64,000 nucleotides of DNA from Shewanella glacialipiscicola (GCF_023283485.1 NZ_JAKILU010000001.1:248001-312000), one strand, 5' to 3'. Shown: positions 9,132-19,475, counted from the first letter of the stretch. The notes: a model not told the origin generated them from the sequence alone. Translations and numbers: made by a program.

Positions 9132-9773
9132 TTATTCATCAGGATAAATTTTATCTTTAAATTCACATAAATCTTCAATGATACAGCTGCCGCAGCGCGG
9201 TTTACGGGCGAGACAAGTGTAGCGTCCGTGTAGGATAAACCAGTGATGCACATCGACTTTAAACTCAGCAGGCACGACTTTTAGCATTTTATCTTCCACT
9301 TCGACTACATTTTTGCCTGGGGCAAATTTAGTGCGATTGGCGAGGCGGAAAATATGCGTATCGACGGCGATCGTTGGCCAACCAAACGCAGTGTTGAGTA
9401 CCACATTAGCCGTTTTGCGCCCAACGCCGGGGAGAGATTCTAGCGCTTCTCTATCCTCTGGTACTTCACCATGATATTTCTCAATTAAGATCTCACACGC
9501 TTTGATGACATTGACAGCTTTGTTGTTATATAAGCCGATGGTTTTTATATATTGTTTTAAACCATCCACCCCTAGGGCATAAATACTGCTGGGAGTATTA
9601 GCAACCGGAAAGAGCTTATCAGTTGCCTTATTCACACTCACGTCCGTTGCCTGCGCCGATAAGGTCACAGCGACCAAAAGCTCGAAGGGGCTAGAGAAAT
9701 TGAGTTCGGTCTCAGGTTTTGGATTGTTATCGCGAAGACGAGTGAGAATTTGAATGCGCTTTGCTTGGTTCAT
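9132..9773 (-). CDS. nth: Endonuclease III (DNA glycosylase/AP lyase)
   Basis: A 213-residue base-excision repair enzyme that removes oxidised pyrimidines and nicks at abasic sites. The helix-hairpin-helix motif LPGVGRKTA carries the catalytic Lys near residue 120. The catalytic Asp is in VDTHIFR. A C-terminal [4Fe-4S] cluster loop CLARKPRCGSCIIEDLC (C-x6-C-x2-C-x5-C) is complete. The start at 9773 matches the usual MNQAKR N-terminus; a longer frame runs back into rnfE. The gene is the last of the rnf operon, 1 base after the rnfE stop, an arrangement conserved in E. coli. Confidence 0.96.
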   Translation of the reverse strand: MNQAKRIQILTRLRDNNPKPETELNFSSPFELLVAVTLSAQATDVSVNKATDKLFPVANTPSSIYALGVDGLKQYIKTIGLYNNKAVNVIKACEILIEKYHGEVPEDREALESLPGVGRKTANVVLNTAFGWPTIAVDTHIFRLANRTKFAPGKNVVEVEDKMLKVVPAEFKVDVHHWFILHGRYTCLARKPRCGSCIIEDLCEFKDKIYPDE

Positions 9774-9774
9774 A

Positions 9775-10473
9775 TTAGCTAACCTTAGTGATCCGTGCGC
9801 GGGTAACACTTGGCTCAGTAGCGACTTCTGGCTGGCGTTCCTTGAGTTTTTTATCAATCACATTTTTGAGGGCTATAAGTAATCCCATAATGATAAAAGC
9901 GCCCGGTGGCAGCATCGCCAATAGGAAAGGCGTGTCCACTTGCCATAGATGAACCGTTAATGATGTTGCCCAAGGACCAAGGAGCAAATCGGCGCCTTCA
10001 AACAGTGTACCTTGACTTAATATTTCCCGCGTAGCGCCAAGCACTGTTAGCACTAAGGTAAAACCCAGCCCCATCATTAAGCCATCAAAGGCAGCACTAA
10101 AGGCATTATTGCGTGAAGCAAAGGCTTCGGCGCGGCCAATGATAATGCAGTTTGTTACAATCAAAGGCAGAAATATCCCCAGCGATACATACAAACCGTA
10201 GGCGTAGGCGTTAATCAGTAATTGCACTGTGGTGACAAGCGCCGCAATGATCATCACAAACACGGGAATACGGATTTCTTTTGGTACATAATCACGCACC
10301 AAAGACACCAATATGTTAGAACCTATCAGCACCAACATAGTAGCGATACCTAATCCTAGGGCATTAGTTATCGTGGCGGTCACCGCAAGCAACGGACACA
10401 GACCTAAAAGCTGCACTAGGCCAGGGTTATTTTTCCACAGGCCTTGCCAAGCTATTTCGCGATAATTAGTCAT
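9775..10473 (-). CDS. rnfE: Electron transport complex subunit RnfE
   Basis: A 232-residue integral membrane subunit of the Rnf ferredoxin:NAD+ oxidoreductase, related to RnfA and NqrD. Its signature segments [18 protein letters not shown] and [20 protein letters not shown] contain the conserved Cys residues. About six transmembrane helices are visible. The ATG at 10473 overlaps the rnfG stop by 8 bases and has GAGG 6 bases upstream; a GTG 12 bases earlier is less likely. The overlap suggests translational coupling. Confidence 0.95.
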   Translation of the reverse strand: MTNYREIAWQGLWKNNPGLVQLLGLCPLLAVTATITNALGLGIATMLVLIGSNILVSLVRDYVPKEIRIPVFVMIIAALVTTVQLLINAYAYGLYVSLGIFLPLIVTNCIIIGRAEAFASRNNAFSAAFDGLMMGLGFTLVLTVLGATREILSQGTLFEGADLLLGPWATSLTVHLWQVDTPFLLAMLPPGAFIIMGLLIALKNVIDKKLKERQPEVATEPSVTRARITKVS

Positions 10474-11104
10474 GTTTGGCCTCACAATTCAATGGTTGGC
10501 TGAAGATTTGCGCTTGGTTATTATTGAAATACCAGACGGCATTTTTTACCGCCTTAACATAAGCGCGTGGGGTGATGGTTGCGCCGGTGAATTGATCAAA
10601 ATCACCGCCATCTTTTTTGACTAACCATTGTTTGTCATCTTGCGAATCTAACATTTTACCGACAAATTGACTGACCCAATTGGATTTACGTAACTCGATT
10701 TTATCACCTAAGCCGGGTGTTTCTTGGTGGGTTAAAGTGCGAACACCTAATACTTCGCCTTGGGTGTTAACCCCAACAATTAGCTTAATATTACCGTTAT
10801 ACCCATCAGGCGCGATGGCCTCAATGGCGATAGCAACCGGCTTACCCGCCATTGTTGCAATGTAGGCTGGCATAGGGTTATCAGTGCCTAAGGCTTCTTT
10901 ATTTAACAATAAAGTACATTGCTTCGTGAGATCATTATCGTGTATCTCATCGGGAATTAATTGATGTAAGACTCGCATTAATTCTTGTTGTTCTTGTTGC
11001 GTTATTTTGTCGGCAGTTTGTTGATTCACCACAGCGACTAAACCTGTACAAATCAGGGCAAACAGTGCCAATAAAAACCCATTTTTAATCATCGGATTAT
11101 TCAA
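10466..11104 (-). CDS. rnfG: Electron transport complex subunit RnfG (FMN-binding)
   Basis: A 212-residue subunit with one N-terminal membrane helix ([19 protein letters not shown]) and a periplasmic FMN-binding domain. The flavinylation motif FTGATITP near residue 173 carries the Thr that covalently binds FMN through a phosphoester. The segments [13 protein letters not shown] and DQFTGATIT match NqrC/RnfG. The start may be TTG at 11104, with AAGGA 7 bases upstream; ATG at 11092 is an alternative without a well-placed ribosome site. It lies in the rnf operon. Confidence 0.94.
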   Translation of the reverse strand: MNNPMIKNGFLLALFALICTGLVAVVNQQTADKITQQEQQELMRVLHQLIPDEIHDNDLTKQCTLLLNKEALGTDNPMPAYIATMAGKPVAIAIEAIAPDGYNGNIKLIVGVNTQGEVLGVRTLTHQETPGLGDKIELRKSNWVSQFVGKMLDSQDDKQWLVKKDGGDFDQFTGATITPRAYVKAVKNAVWYFNNNQAQIFSQPLNCEAKHD

Positions 11105-11159
11105 AACGATTTCCTTAAACTCTTGTTACTCACGCCGTCATGCATTTTCGATAATGACG

Positions 11160-12209
11160 TTAGCCCGCAGAGTGACCATAGGTCCGTGGACGAACATAAT
11201 AGTCAATAAAGGGCGCGCACAGGTTTGCCAGTAATACGGCAAAAGCAAAGGCGTCAGGGTAACCGCCTTTGGTACGAATGATATATACCAACACACCAAT
11301 CAATGCCCCAAAGATAATACGGCCGCGAGGACTGGTTGCTGCAGTGACGGGATCGGTGGCGATAAAAAACGCCGCTAACATGGTCGCGCCAGAAAATAAA
11401 TGTAACAGAGGACTGGCTTGGGTATCAGGCGACAGTAAAAAGCCGATACTGGATGCCACAAAGAGCCCTAATAATACGCCAGTGCTGATCTGCCAACGGA
11501 TAGCTTTAAGCTTGAGTAGCACTAAACCGCCAGCAAGATAAGCTAAATTCACCCAGAACCAACCTACACCTGTGCTGCCATCAAAAATCGCCTTAGTCAT
11601 GCTTTCCGTGCTGGTTAATCCCATCGATAAATCGGTTTTGAGGGTATCAAGTGGCGTGGCCATGGTGGTACCGTCAATGCCTAAACGGAATTGATTGATA
11701 TCAATGTGAGCACCTAGATTGAAAATAATCTGCAGGCTATCGATAAAACTCGGTGAGTTTAGCGCAACACTACTGGGGGCGACCCAAGTCGTCATTTGCA
11801 GTGGGAAAGACACTAAAAGTAATACGTAAGCCGCCATCGCAGGGTTAAACAGGTTATGACCTAAGCCACCGTAAAGGTGCTTCACAATGACAATCGCAAA
11901 AGCTGCGCCCATCACTATCATCCACCAAGGTGCAAGAGGGGGAATAGCGATACCAATTAAGATGGCGGTGAGCATGGCGCTGTTATCGCTTAAGCTTGCT
12001 TTGATGTTGCGCTGGCGAAGTTTCATTACGGCAGCTTCGCAGCTTAAGGCGACAAGCATTGCCAGTAACACTTGGATGAGTGTGCCCCAGCCAAAAAAGG
12101 CACATTGCAGCACAAGTCCTGGCAGTAAACATAAAATAACCCGTTGCATAACGGTTGAGGTATGCAGGTTGTGCGTTACATGGGGTGATGAGGCAATTTT
12201 AAACGCCAT
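11160..12209 (-). CDS. rnfD: Electron transport complex subunit RnfD
   Basis: A 349-residue membrane subunit of the Rnf complex related to NqrB. It has about nine to ten transmembrane helices. The conserved [13 protein letters not shown] helix and the flavinylation site [13 protein letters not shown] (Thr for covalent FMN) are present. [17 protein letters not shown] and the final [17 protein letters not shown] are also family hallmarks. It lies between rnfC and rnfG in the usual order. Confidence 0.95.
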   Translation of the reverse strand: MAFKIASSPHVTHNLHTSTVMQRVILCLLPGLVLQCAFFGWGTLIQVLLAMLVALSCEAAVMKLRQRNIKASLSDNSAMLTAILIGIAIPPLAPWWMIVMGAAFAIVIVKHLYGGLGHNLFNPAMAAYVLLLVSFPLQMTTWVAPSSVALNSPSFIDSLQIIFNLGAHIDINQFRLGIDGTTMATPLDTLKTDLSMGLTSTESMTKAIFDGSTGVGWFWVNLAYLAGGLVLLKLKAIRWQISTGVLLGLFVASSIGFLLSPDTQASPLLHLFSGATMLAAFFIATDPVTAATSPRGRIIFGALIGVLVYIIRTKGGYPDAFAFAVLLANLCAPFIDYYVRPRTYGHSAG

Positions 12210-12235
12210 CGTGATTCCTTTTTATCATTCTATTC

Positions 12236-14722
12236 TCAGTCATTGCTAACACTTGAGTCGCTTGACGTTGTGGCTTCATGAGCGAGCGCCACTTTTTTGG
12301 CTTTTGCCTTGGCGATGGTCGCCGCTATTCGCGCTTTTTTAAGGTCTTCGCTAGATAAGGGCGCCGTTTCAATGGGATTTGTCGTGAGCGCGGCAGATGG
12401 CGAAAGGGTTTCAGCTTTCGCTACGACGGTATCAAGCGTGTTTTCTATTGGCGGCATATTCACTTTAGTTTGAACATGCTCAACTGACTCAGACTTAACT
12501 GCAGGCTCGGATTTAACGACAGCCTCAGGCTTAAGTGTTGACTCAGACCTAACGGCTGGCTCAAGATCAGGCTCTGTTGCCATTAATGCCGCTTTCTTCG
12601 CTTTAGCGCGCGCTACCGCTGCGGCGACTTTGGCCTTTTTAATCGTTTCAGCATCATCAATATCTGTAGCGGCTTCAACATCAGTACTCGCATTGATTTG
12701 CGCGCCAGAGGTTGATTGCAAATCTGGAGTAACGGTTTGGCTTAAATCATCTCCAGTATTAGCTTGTGCTTGTTGAGCGGCTTTTTTGGCCTTAGCGCGG
12801 GCAACGGCAGCCGCTACTTTGGCTTTTTTATCTGTATCTGCAGTGGGGTGCGCTGCGCTGGCGGCGGTTTCACTGGTTTCAAGCGGCGTGTTATCGAGCT
12901 GCTGTGTGGCCTTTTTGGCTTTGGCGCGGGCAACGGCAGCAGCAACTTTTTCTTTTTGAGTTAACGGCGCTTCTTGCGTTGTTACGACACGTGTTGCCGT
13001 TGGTGCGTGATTAGCTTCAACATTCACTGCATGGCTTAGGTCTGCATCATCGGTATTAGCTTGTGCAGCTTTTTTGGCTTTAGCCCGGGCAATTGCTGCA
13101 GCAACGGCTTGGTTTTTAGGCGTTGCTGTCGAAGTCGTCGTTTCTACCGTATCTACGCTTGGCGCTGCATTTGATGGTTGCGCTGCGGCAGCTTTTTTTG
13201 CTGCGATACGCGCCATCGCTTCAGCGACAGCATTTTTGTCTGTGCCTGTCATGGTGGCTTGTCGGCGCTCAGCGGCTTCTTTAGCCTTAGTTTCGCGGGC
13301 GATTTTTTCTTCTTCAAGACGCATTAAACGAGCATCAAAACGTTGCTTGGCGCGTTCTGCTTGTTGTTTTTCATCGGCGCTGTGTTTTAGGGCCGATTTT
13401 GCAATACGATAATATTCGACTAAGGGAATATCACTTGGGCAGACGTAACTACAGCAACCACATTCAATACAATCCTTTAGATTGAAACTGGCGGCCTTGT
13501 CGTACTCTCCCGCTTTGGCGTGCCAAAATAGCTGTTGTGGTAACAAGAGTGCAGGGCAGGCAATAGCGCATTCGCCGCAGCGAATACAGGCTTTTTCCTC
13601 TGGTGTAGTCCCTATTTCTTGGCTACTTGGCACCAAAATACAATTGGTGCCTTTTAAAATAGGTACTTGGATATTCGCCAATGCGTGACCCATCATAGGC
13701 CCGCCAATAATCACTTTTTGTTCGGGCTCGGGGGTAAATGCTGTCGTGGCGAGTACGTGCTCAACCGGTGTACCTATGGGGAGCCAGTAATTGCCAGGTT
13801 TACCTACATTGTTGCCCGTTACAGTAACGACTCGTTCAATCAAGGGTTTACCTTGGGTGACCGCTTGATAAATAGCAAATGCAGTACCCACGTTGTGGAC
13901 CACTATGCCGAGTTTGGCTGGGATTGCGCCCGAGGGCACTTCTCGGCCAGTGATAATTTGTATAAGTTGTTTTTCGCCGCCAGAAGGATATTTAGTCGGA
14001 ATGACGGTCACGCGTATGCAACCGGCAGGGAGCGTACTTTGCATCACCGCGGTTTGCATGGCGTTTATCGCTTCGAGTTTATTGTCTTCAATCGCGATAA
14101 TAATGCGTTTTGGCGTTAATAGCCGATGAATAATGCCAATCCCCGCGAGGATATCGTGGCTGTACTCACGCATTAATCTGTCATCGGCGCTGATGTAAGG
14201 CTCGCATTCGACGCCATTGATAATGACTACATCAATCTCACTGACCGGATTGAGTTTTATATGGCTTGGAAACGCCGCGCCGCCCATTCCTGCAATACCA
14301 GCGGAGCGAATTTTATCGATCATTTGTGGATTGCTGAGATTCTCAAGCTCACTTTTGGCTAGCTCGCACCAAGTATCATTGCCGTCGGCTTTGATAACGC
14401 AAGTGTTAACGGGTAAAGCCGAGGCATGATTACTGATCCTAGGCTCAATCGCAACAATTGTGCCCGATGTGGGCGCGTGCACAGGTAAGTGCCAAATAGA
14501 GGTGCCTTGAGTTAACGGTGCGCCCTTTAATACTTTATCGCCAACCTTGACGATTAAAGTGCAGTTTTCGCCTACTTGAGGGACGGGCACTAAAAACGTC
14601 GAGGCCAATGGCAGTTGCCCAATTGGCGTGGTATTGGAGAGGGATTTGACTTCAGGAGGATGTATTCCACCGGGTGAGCGCCAAAGGGTTCCTTTATCTA
14701 ATTGATCTAATAAAGTTAACAC
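12236..14722 (-). CDS. rnfC: Electron transport complex subunit RnfC, with long Ala/Lys repeat tail
   Basis: An 828-residue soluble subunit that binds NADH and FMN and docks the complex at the cytoplasmic face. The N-terminal barrel/SLBB and Rossmann-like core contains [15 protein letters not shown] and NGVECEPYI. Two [4Fe-4S] motifs follow: [12 protein letters not shown] (about residue 380) and [12 protein letters not shown] (about residue 417). From about residue 450 the protein becomes a low-complexity Ala/Lys/Glu extension with five close copies and one weaker copy of a [13 protein letters not shown] unit. The tail is common in gammaproteobacterial RnfC but varies in length. The start overlaps the rnfB stop by 7 bases. 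Confidence 0.95.
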   Translation of the reverse strand: MLTLLDQLDKGTLWRSPGGIHPPEVKSLSNTTPIGQLPLASTFLVPVPQVGENCTLIVKVGDKVLKGAPLTQGTSIWHLPVHAPTSGTIVAIEPRISNHASALPVNTCVIKADGNDTWCELAKSELENLSNPQMIDKIRSAGIAGMGGAAFPSHIKLNPVSEIDVVIINGVECEPYISADDRLMREYSHDILAGIGIIHRLLTPKRIIIAIEDNKLEAINAMQTAVMQSTLPAGCIRVTVIPTKYPSGGEKQLIQIITGREVPSGAIPAKLGIVVHNVGTAFAIYQAVTQGKPLIERVVTVTGNNVGKPGNYWLPIGTPVEHVLATTAFTPEPEQKVIIGGPMMGHALANIQVPILKGTNCILVPSSQEIGTTPEEKACIRCGECAIACPALLLPQQLFWHAKAGEYDKAASFNLKDCIECGCCSYVCPSDIPLVEYYRIAKSALKHSADEKQQAERAKQRFDARLMRLEEEKIARETKAKEAAERRQATMTGTDKNAVAEAMARIAAKKAAAAQPSNAAPSVDTVETTTSTATPKNQAVAAAIARAKAKKAAQANTDDADLSHAVNVEANHAPTATRVVTTQEAPLTQKEKVAAAVARAKAKKATQQLDNTPLETSETAASAAHPTADTDKKAKVAAAVARAKAKKAAQQAQANTGDDLSQTVTPDLQSTSGAQINASTDVEAATDIDDAETIKKAKVAAAVARAKAKKAALMATEPDLEPAVRSESTLKPEAVVKSEPAVKSESVEHVQTKVNMPPIENTLDTVVAKAETLSPSAALTTNPIETAPLSSEDLKKARIAATIAKAKAKKVALAHEATTSSDSSVSND
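12284..13230 (-). repeat. In-frame DNA repeats encoding the Rnf[11 protein letters not shown] units
   Basis: Blocks of about 45-50 bases that encode [13 protein letters not shown] recur near 12290-12340, 12590-12640, 12775-12830, 12905-12955 and 13065-13115, with a degenerate copy near 13185-13230. Spacers of 15-50 codons are acidic and variable. The blocks are similar at DNA level, so they can gain or lose copies by slippage or recombination. Confidence 0.7.
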
Positions 14723-15345
14723 CGCTTATCCTCTTCTAACTGGGCTTTTGGGGCCATCGTATTTTTAGCAGTAGCATCTTGAGCAGTGCCGTCTTGAATC
14801 ATCGTCACTGGAATGGCATTTAAACGCCAATCCCAATTTTTAATATTCTGGGTCACTGGGATCATATCAATACAATCGACGGGACAAGGCTCAACACATA
14901 AATCACACCCAGTGCAGTCGGTTGTCAGTACGGTGTGCATGAGTTTACCGGCACCGATAATGGCATCCACAGGACAGGCTTGAATGCATTTAGTGCAGCC
15001 AATGCATTCGTCTTCACGAATATAGGCGACCTTTTTAACTTGCGATTGCGCTTCGGCATTGAGCGGCTCGGGATCAACCCCCATTAAGCTGGCGAGTTTT
15101 TCCATGGTGGCGGTGCCGCCTGGAGGACATCTGTTGATTTTTTCGCCATTGGCGATGGCTTCAGCGTAGGGACGACAACCGGGATAACCACATTGACCAC
15201 ACTGAGTTTGCGGTAAAATAGCTTCGAGATCATCGACAATTGGATTGCCCTCAACCTTAAATTTAAGGGCGGCAAATCCGAGTATGATCCCAAAGACTAA
15301 CGCTAATAGGGTTAATAATATTACAGCAATTAAAATTCCGGACAT
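14716..15345 (-). CDS. rnfB: Electron transport complex subunit RnfB (iron-sulfur)
   Basis: A 209-residue iron-sulfur subunit thought to be the ferredoxin entry point of Rnf. An N-terminal membrane helix ([20 protein letters not shown]) is followed by the FeS domain with CGQCGYPGC and a downstream Cys in NRCPPGG. Two classic ferredoxin motifs then appear: [15 protein letters not shown] and [15 protein letters not shown]. The order and spacing match RnfB fully. Only 1 base separates it from rnfA. Confidence 0.96.
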   Translation of the reverse strand: MSGILIAVILLTLLALVFGIILGFAALKFKVEGNPIVDDLEAILPQTQCGQCGYPGCRPYAEAIANGEKINRCPPGGTATMEKLASLMGVDPEPLNAEAQSQVKKVAYIREDECIGCTKCIQACPVDAIIGAGKLMHTVLTTDCTGCDLCVEPCPVDCIDMIPVTQNIKNWDWRLNAIPVTMIQDGTAQDATAKNTMAPKAQLEEDKRC

Positions 15346-15346
15346 C

Positions 15347-15925
15347 TTACTTAACCAATCCTGTGAATCCCATAAAAGCGAGGGACATAAGGCCTGCGGT
15401 AATCATCGCAATCGCGCCGCCTTTGAAGGGTAAGGGCACATCGGCAGCCGCTAAACGCTCACGCATTGCCGAGAACAGAATTAACACTAAGGAGAAACCC
15501 ACCGCAGCACCAAAACCATAAACCGCCGATTGAATAAAATCATGCTTCTCGTTGACGTTAAGCAAGGCCACACCGAGGACTGCACAGTTGGTGGTGATAA
15601 GCGGCAGGTAAATCCCTAAGGCGCGGTGCAGCGTCGCACTGGTTTTTTGCACAACCATTTCAGTAAATTGTACTACAACGGCAATCACTAAAATAAAGCT
15701 CATCGTACGTAAGTAACTTAAATCAAAGGGTAATAATAAATATTGATTAACGAGATAACTCAAAATAGAGGCTAAGGTCAACACAAATGTGGTTGCCATA
15801 CACATGCCAATAGCGGACTCCAATTTACTGGAGACCCCCATGAAAGGACACAGGCCTAAGAATTTCACTAAAACGAAATTGTTAACCAGCACTGTACTGA
15901 TTAACAGGAGGAGATATTCAGTCAT
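15347..15925 (-). CDS. rnfA: Electron transport complex subunit RnfA
   Basis: A 192-residue, six-helix membrane subunit related to RnfE and NqrE. The paired Cys-containing half-helices are visible in [14 protein letters not shown] and [19 protein letters not shown], which bind the intramembrane [2Fe-2S] centre in characterised Rnf/Nqr complexes. It is the first gene of the rnfABCDGE-nth operon, with a 125-base upstream gap to the next gene where the operon promoter must lie. Confidence 0.96.
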   Translation of the reverse strand: MTEYLLLLISTVLVNNFVLVKFLGLCPFMGVSSKLESAIGMCMATTFVLTLASILSYLVNQYLLLPFDLSYLRTMSFILVIAVVVQFTEMVVQKTSATLHRALGIYLPLITTNCAVLGVALLNVNEKHDFIQSAVYGFGAAVGFSLVLILFSAMRERLAAADVPLPFKGGAIAMITAGLMSLAFMGFTGLVK

Positions 15926-16050
15926 CTCAATACTTGTCTAAACGGATCTTGGCGGTATTATCGACTTTTCTGTTTGTATAAACAACATATAGAATGCAGG
16001 GTTAAACATCTTTACTGTAAATTTTGGCGACGAATTAACCCATTGAAGTA

Positions 16051-17955
16051 TTAAATCTGATCTGTGGTTGTGATGGCTTGTGGCTGGGCGATGTAATAAC
16101 CTTGCAAGCCATCGACGAGCATTTTCTCGAGCGTCAGCTTTTCTTCTTGGCGCTCAACACTGGTGGCGATAACACGAATGCCTAAACGTCTGGCCACGTC
16201 TACCATCATACGGACGAAGAACTTATTATTGCTATCCTCATCAATATTCGAGGTGTAGCTGCCATCAAGTTTAATGTAGTCAGGGCGCACTTCACTGAAG
16301 AATTTGAAAGAGGTAAAACTCATACCAAAGCGTTCAATCGACACCCGTGAACCAACGCTATGTACCTCGCGGACGAATTTATGACTTGCCCCTAAATTTG
16401 ATTGCATGCCGGACTCATTAATCTCAAATACTAAGCGTGATGCTATGTGCTTATGTTTACTTAACATGTCTTTTAGCCAAGCGATAAACAGATCTTGGTG
16501 GGCTGAAAACGCACTGATATTAATGCCGAAATTAGCCGAAATAGCCGGGTTATCGTTAAGCATTTTTAATGCACTGATCACCACTAATTTATCTAATTCA
16601 GTACTCATACCATGGCGTTCGGCCATTGCAATGACGGTAGTGGTGGGTAAAAACTTACCTTCACTGTTGTAAAAGCGTGCCAGTAGCTCTCGATAAACCT
16701 CAACATTGGTACGACAGGGTTGAATTGGTTGCTGGTAGAATTTCAATGCCCGTCGAGTGATTAAATCATTGATGGTCATTTTCCAACGGTCATCGCCAAA
16801 TTGCTCATTACTATTGAGTTTTTCTAGAATATGAAAACTATTGGGCCCCAATGTCTGAGCGATGCTGACGGCGGTATCCGCGATGGTTAATAAATTGACC
16901 GCATCGGTACCTTGTTGATAAGGGACTAGGCCGATATGAGCGACCGATTCTGACTCAGTTACTTGCACATATTGATCGAGATAACTTTTTAATAGCTCTA
17001 AAAACTTAGGCGCATCTTTAAGCATGACGTCAGGAATAAATACTGCAAAATCAGCACTTGATACTCGAAAACACTCGGCATCAGGATATTTACTGCAGGC
17101 TTTACGGATACAGGCGGCGACTTTTACCAAATAATCATCACCTGCTGTACGCCCCTTTTTTTGATTAATTTGCGCAAGCTCTGTTGCCTTAACCATTGCC
17201 ATTACGCCCAATTGGGGCATATCGGGATTGCTAATGGTTTCTAGCTTTTGGGTAAAGCGTTGGCGAGTAGCAAAACCTGTAACCGTGTCTTGATAAGCCG
17301 CTTTATGTAGCTTTTCGTTTTCTTGATTGAGTTTATCTATTTGTGTTTTGAGTTGAGTTCTGCATTCTTCAAGTGATACTGCAATGGGTTTTAGTTCACC
17401 AGAGAGTTTGGATGATGCGACTGCCGAAAAACTTAGGTCGGGTATTTTTGAAATATAATCAGCAGCATAACGTATTGCAACCTTCTGCTTGGACATTAAA
17501 ATAATAAACGCAGCGAGCAACAGTAGGTAACTGGCTATCAGTATGATACCGAATGATGACGTATTACTTATCGCAATTTCTATGGCTTGATTGGTACTGA
17601 GTTTGACCTGTAAACGACCCGTCGCTAATTTTTGTGTATGGCTGAGGTCAATTAAAAATAGGCTCGAAAAAGGGGGGGCATCTTGGTTGTCTAAACTGCC
17701 TTCAGTGTAATTTTGTGAGCCATCAGTGTCATCCACATACTGAAAAAACTGGAACGGGTAATGTTCAGCGAGTTTTTTAAACAGTTCTGCGCCATTACCT
17801 TGCCATTGTTGATATTGGGTTAAACTGGTTTTAAAGCTAGCAAGCTGTTGTTGCTGCTGAAGCTGCAATTGGTTATTTTCACTCTGGTACACCCAAGCAA
17901 AGAGGCCTAAAAAGATAATTAGTAAAAGAATGGGATATGATTTTGATATGGTCAT
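16051..17955 (-). CDS. Membrane protein with degenerate GGDEF and EAL domains (CsrD/LapD-like)
   Basis: A 634-residue protein with an N-terminal membrane helix (about residues 7-25), a periplasmic segment to about residue 130, and a second helix (GIILIASYLLLLAAFIILM). A linker, a GGDEF fold and an EAL fold follow. The GGDEF signature is replaced by VSSADF near residue 297. EAL is ELL (YRELLARF near residue 424), the catalytic Asp pair reads ERFG, and the AEGVE motif reads ATSVER. Synthesis and hydrolysis of c-di-GMP are therefore unlikely. The architecture and degeneracy resemble CsrD/MshH (which targets CsrB RNA for RNase E decay) or LapD (a c-di-GMP receptor). I cannot choose between them. 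Confidence 0.85.
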   Translation of the reverse strand: MTISKSYPILLLIIFLGLFAWVYQSENNQLQLQQQQQLASFKTSLTQYQQWQGNGAELFKKLAEHYPFQFFQYVDDTDGSQNYTEGSLDNQDAPPFSSLFLIDLSHTQKLATGRLQVKLSTNQAIEIAISNTSSFGIILIASYLLLLAAFIILMSKQKVAIRYAADYISKIPDLSFSAVASSKLSGELKPIAVSLEECRTQLKTQIDKLNQENEKLHKAAYQDTVTGFATRQRFTQKLETISNPDMPQLGVMAMVKATELAQINQKKGRTAGDDYLVKVAACIRKACSKYPDAECFRVSSADFAVFIPDVMLKDAPKFLELLKSYLDQYVQVTESESVAHIGLVPYQQGTDAVNLLTIADTAVSIAQTLGPNSFHILEKLNSNEQFGDDRWKMTINDLITRRALKFYQQPIQPCRTNVEVYRELLARFYNSEGKFLPTTTVIAMAERHGMSTELDKLVVISALKMLNDNPAISANFGINISAFSAHQDLFIAWLKDMLSKHKHIASRLVFEINESGMQSNLGASHKFVREVHSVGSRVSIERFGMSFTSFKFFSEVRPDYIKLDGSYTSNIDEDSNNKFFVRMMVDVARRLGIRVIATSVERQEEKLTLEKMLVDGLQGYYIAQPQAITTTDQI

Positions 17956-18178
17956 AATAATCCGTTGTAGATTTAGATGATTTTGAACCGAGCAAGTTTA
18001 AGCTAAGAGTGCTTAAGTCGCTATCTGTATGAAAAACCGTGAGCAAAAAAATCATCGATTTGTTTAATTGTCAGTAATGAGTGTAACTGTATTTAAACAA
18101 AAACAAAATGATAGGTAATGTAGGTAAGGTTTAGATATTTAAATACGCGAAAGCGGGGGAATGGTATGGAGCTATAAA

Positions 18179-18254
18179 TGGCTCCCCTGACTGGACTCGA
18201 ACCAGTGACATACGGATTAACAGTCCGCCGTTCTACCAACTGAACTACAGGGGA
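18179..18254 (-). tRNA. tRNA-Asn (GTT), copy 1
   Basis: A 76-base cloverleaf with encoded CCA. The acceptor stem is TCCCCTG/CAGGGGA, the anticodon GTT sits in CTGTTAA, and the T-loop is GGTTCGAGTCC. This is the 3'-most copy in the transcription direction of the minus-strand array. Confidence 0.97.
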
Positions 18255-18307
18255 ATTGAGTGCGATATCGTTATCGACTTTTTATCTATAGACACACATC
18301 TTTAAAA

Positions 18308-18383
18308 TGGCTCCCCAGACTGGACTTGAACCAGTGACATACGGATTAACAGTCCGCCGTTCTACCGACTGAACTACTGGGGA
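18308..18383 (-). tRNA. tRNA-Asn (GTT), copy 2, covariant acceptor stem
   Basis: The same fold and anticodon as its neighbours, but the sixth acceptor pair is changed on both sides (TCCCCAG with CTGGGGA). Single changes also occur in the D-arm (TTCAGTCGG) and T-arm (GGTTCAAGTCC). The compensatory change shows the copy is under selection for folding. Confidence 0.96.
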
Positions 18384-18435
18384 ATCGAAAATGCGATATT
18401 GCTATCGACTTTTACTATTTCATCTTACTTTAAAA

Positions 18436-18511
18436 TGGCTCCCCTGACTGGACTCGAACCAGTGACATACGGATTAACAGTCCGCCGTTCTACCAACTGA
18501 ACTACAGGGGA
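18436..18511 (-). tRNA. tRNA-Asn (GTT), copy 3
   Basis: A 76-base sequence identical to copy 1 as far as I can read, with encoded CCA. The spacer to copy 2 resembles the spacer between copies 1 and 2, which points to tandem duplication. Confidence 0.97.
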
Positions 18512-18546
18512 ATAACTTTAAAGTAATAATGACAATTTTATTTAAG

Positions 18547-18622
18547 TGGCTCCCCTGACTGGACTCGAACCAGTGACATACGGATTAACAGTCCGCCGTT
18601 CTACCAACTGAACTACAGGGGA
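18547..18622 (-). tRNA. tRNA-Asn (GTT), copy 4
   Basis: A 76-base copy with anticodon GTT and encoded CCA, separated from copy 3 by only 35 bases. Confidence 0.97.
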
Positions 18623-18670
18623 ATTGCGCTTAAATCAAATTGTAATTGTTGTACCCAACGATATGTAAAT

Positions 18671-18746
18671 TGGCTCCCCTGACTGGACTCGAACCAGTGA
18701 CATACGGATTAACAGTCCGCCGTTCTACCAACTGAACTACAGGGGA
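18671..18746 (-). tRNA. tRNA-Asn (GTT), copy 5 (promoter-proximal)
   Basis: A 76-base copy with anticodon GTT and encoded CCA. It is first in the transcription direction, so the array promoter should lie just above 18746. Confidence 0.97.
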
Positions 18747-19259
18747 ATCGTTTCACAAAGTCATAATGACTCGTTGAGAACGGAGCGCATAGTAAAACGA
18801 CCCGTTGTACGAGTCAACTCGAGTTACCAAAAAAAGTGTAATTATGCTGTTAAGTGCTCATCTAATGTGCATCATGGCGCAGAATTCGACGTTTCGGTGT
18901 AAAAAATGCTTAACAATTCGGGATATAGCCTAAGTCATTTTAAAGTTTTACTTTTCTTTTTCTATAAAATTTAAATAGCTAGCTAAAAAGTAAACTAGAT
19001 AGCAGCATTAAGTTGAATTGTCATTTAAGCCCGTTAATTAGACAGGGTTCGCAAGAATTTATATATTGAGAGTGAGGTAACTCATATCATGGCAAGGGTG
19101 TTTGGCTAAAGGTGTTTTGGATTATTATTATCAACACTCTAAGAATAGCCCGCTAACAGATTGACGTTAACGACCCTAATTTAAAGACTTCTCTTAACAC
19201 TTAAAATACGCGCATAACGATGTCATTCTTTAGTATGGCCCTGCTATCGCAGTTAATTC

Positions 19260-19323
19260 TCGCTCGCTTTTATGATTACCACGCCATTAATTCCCGTTAA
19301 TCATTCTTGCGACTGACGAGCGA
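19260..19323. other. Nested inverted repeats, possible structured RNA
   Basis: The outer arms TCGCTCG (19260-19266) and CGAGCGA (19317-19323) enclose inner arms ATGATTA (19272-19278) and TAATCAT (19298-19304). The nesting could make a two-tier hairpin. There is no U-run and no homologue I recognise. Confidence 0.25.
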
Positions 19324-19452
19324 ATGTGCCGAAAATGAAATAGATAAAAGTAAGCACGTTTATCAAATGTAATTAAATTACCAAATGTTGAACCAGTGTG
19401 ATTGGTGAGCATAATAGCCTCCAATCCCGCGTGGTTTATAGGTTATTTCGAC

Positions 19453-19475
19453 TTATCAACAAAATCTGTGGATAA
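19453..19475. promoter_or_regulatory. Inverted pair of DnaA-box-like nonamers
   Basis: TTATCAACA (19453-19461, one mismatch to TTATCCACA) is followed after 5 bases by TGTGGATAA (19467-19475), a perfect DnaA box on the other strand. Two boxes this close could bind DnaA outside oriC. Chance cannot be excluded. Confidence 0.4.

Noticed and set aside
12764..13412. Plus-strand frames opposite rnfC
   Set aside because: They are antisense shadows of the low-complexity Ala/Lys repeat region and have no independent support.
19453..19475. Replication origin
   Set aside because: Only two DnaA-like boxes, no dnaA, gidA or parAB neighbours, and no AT-rich 13-mers beside them, so oriC is not supported.
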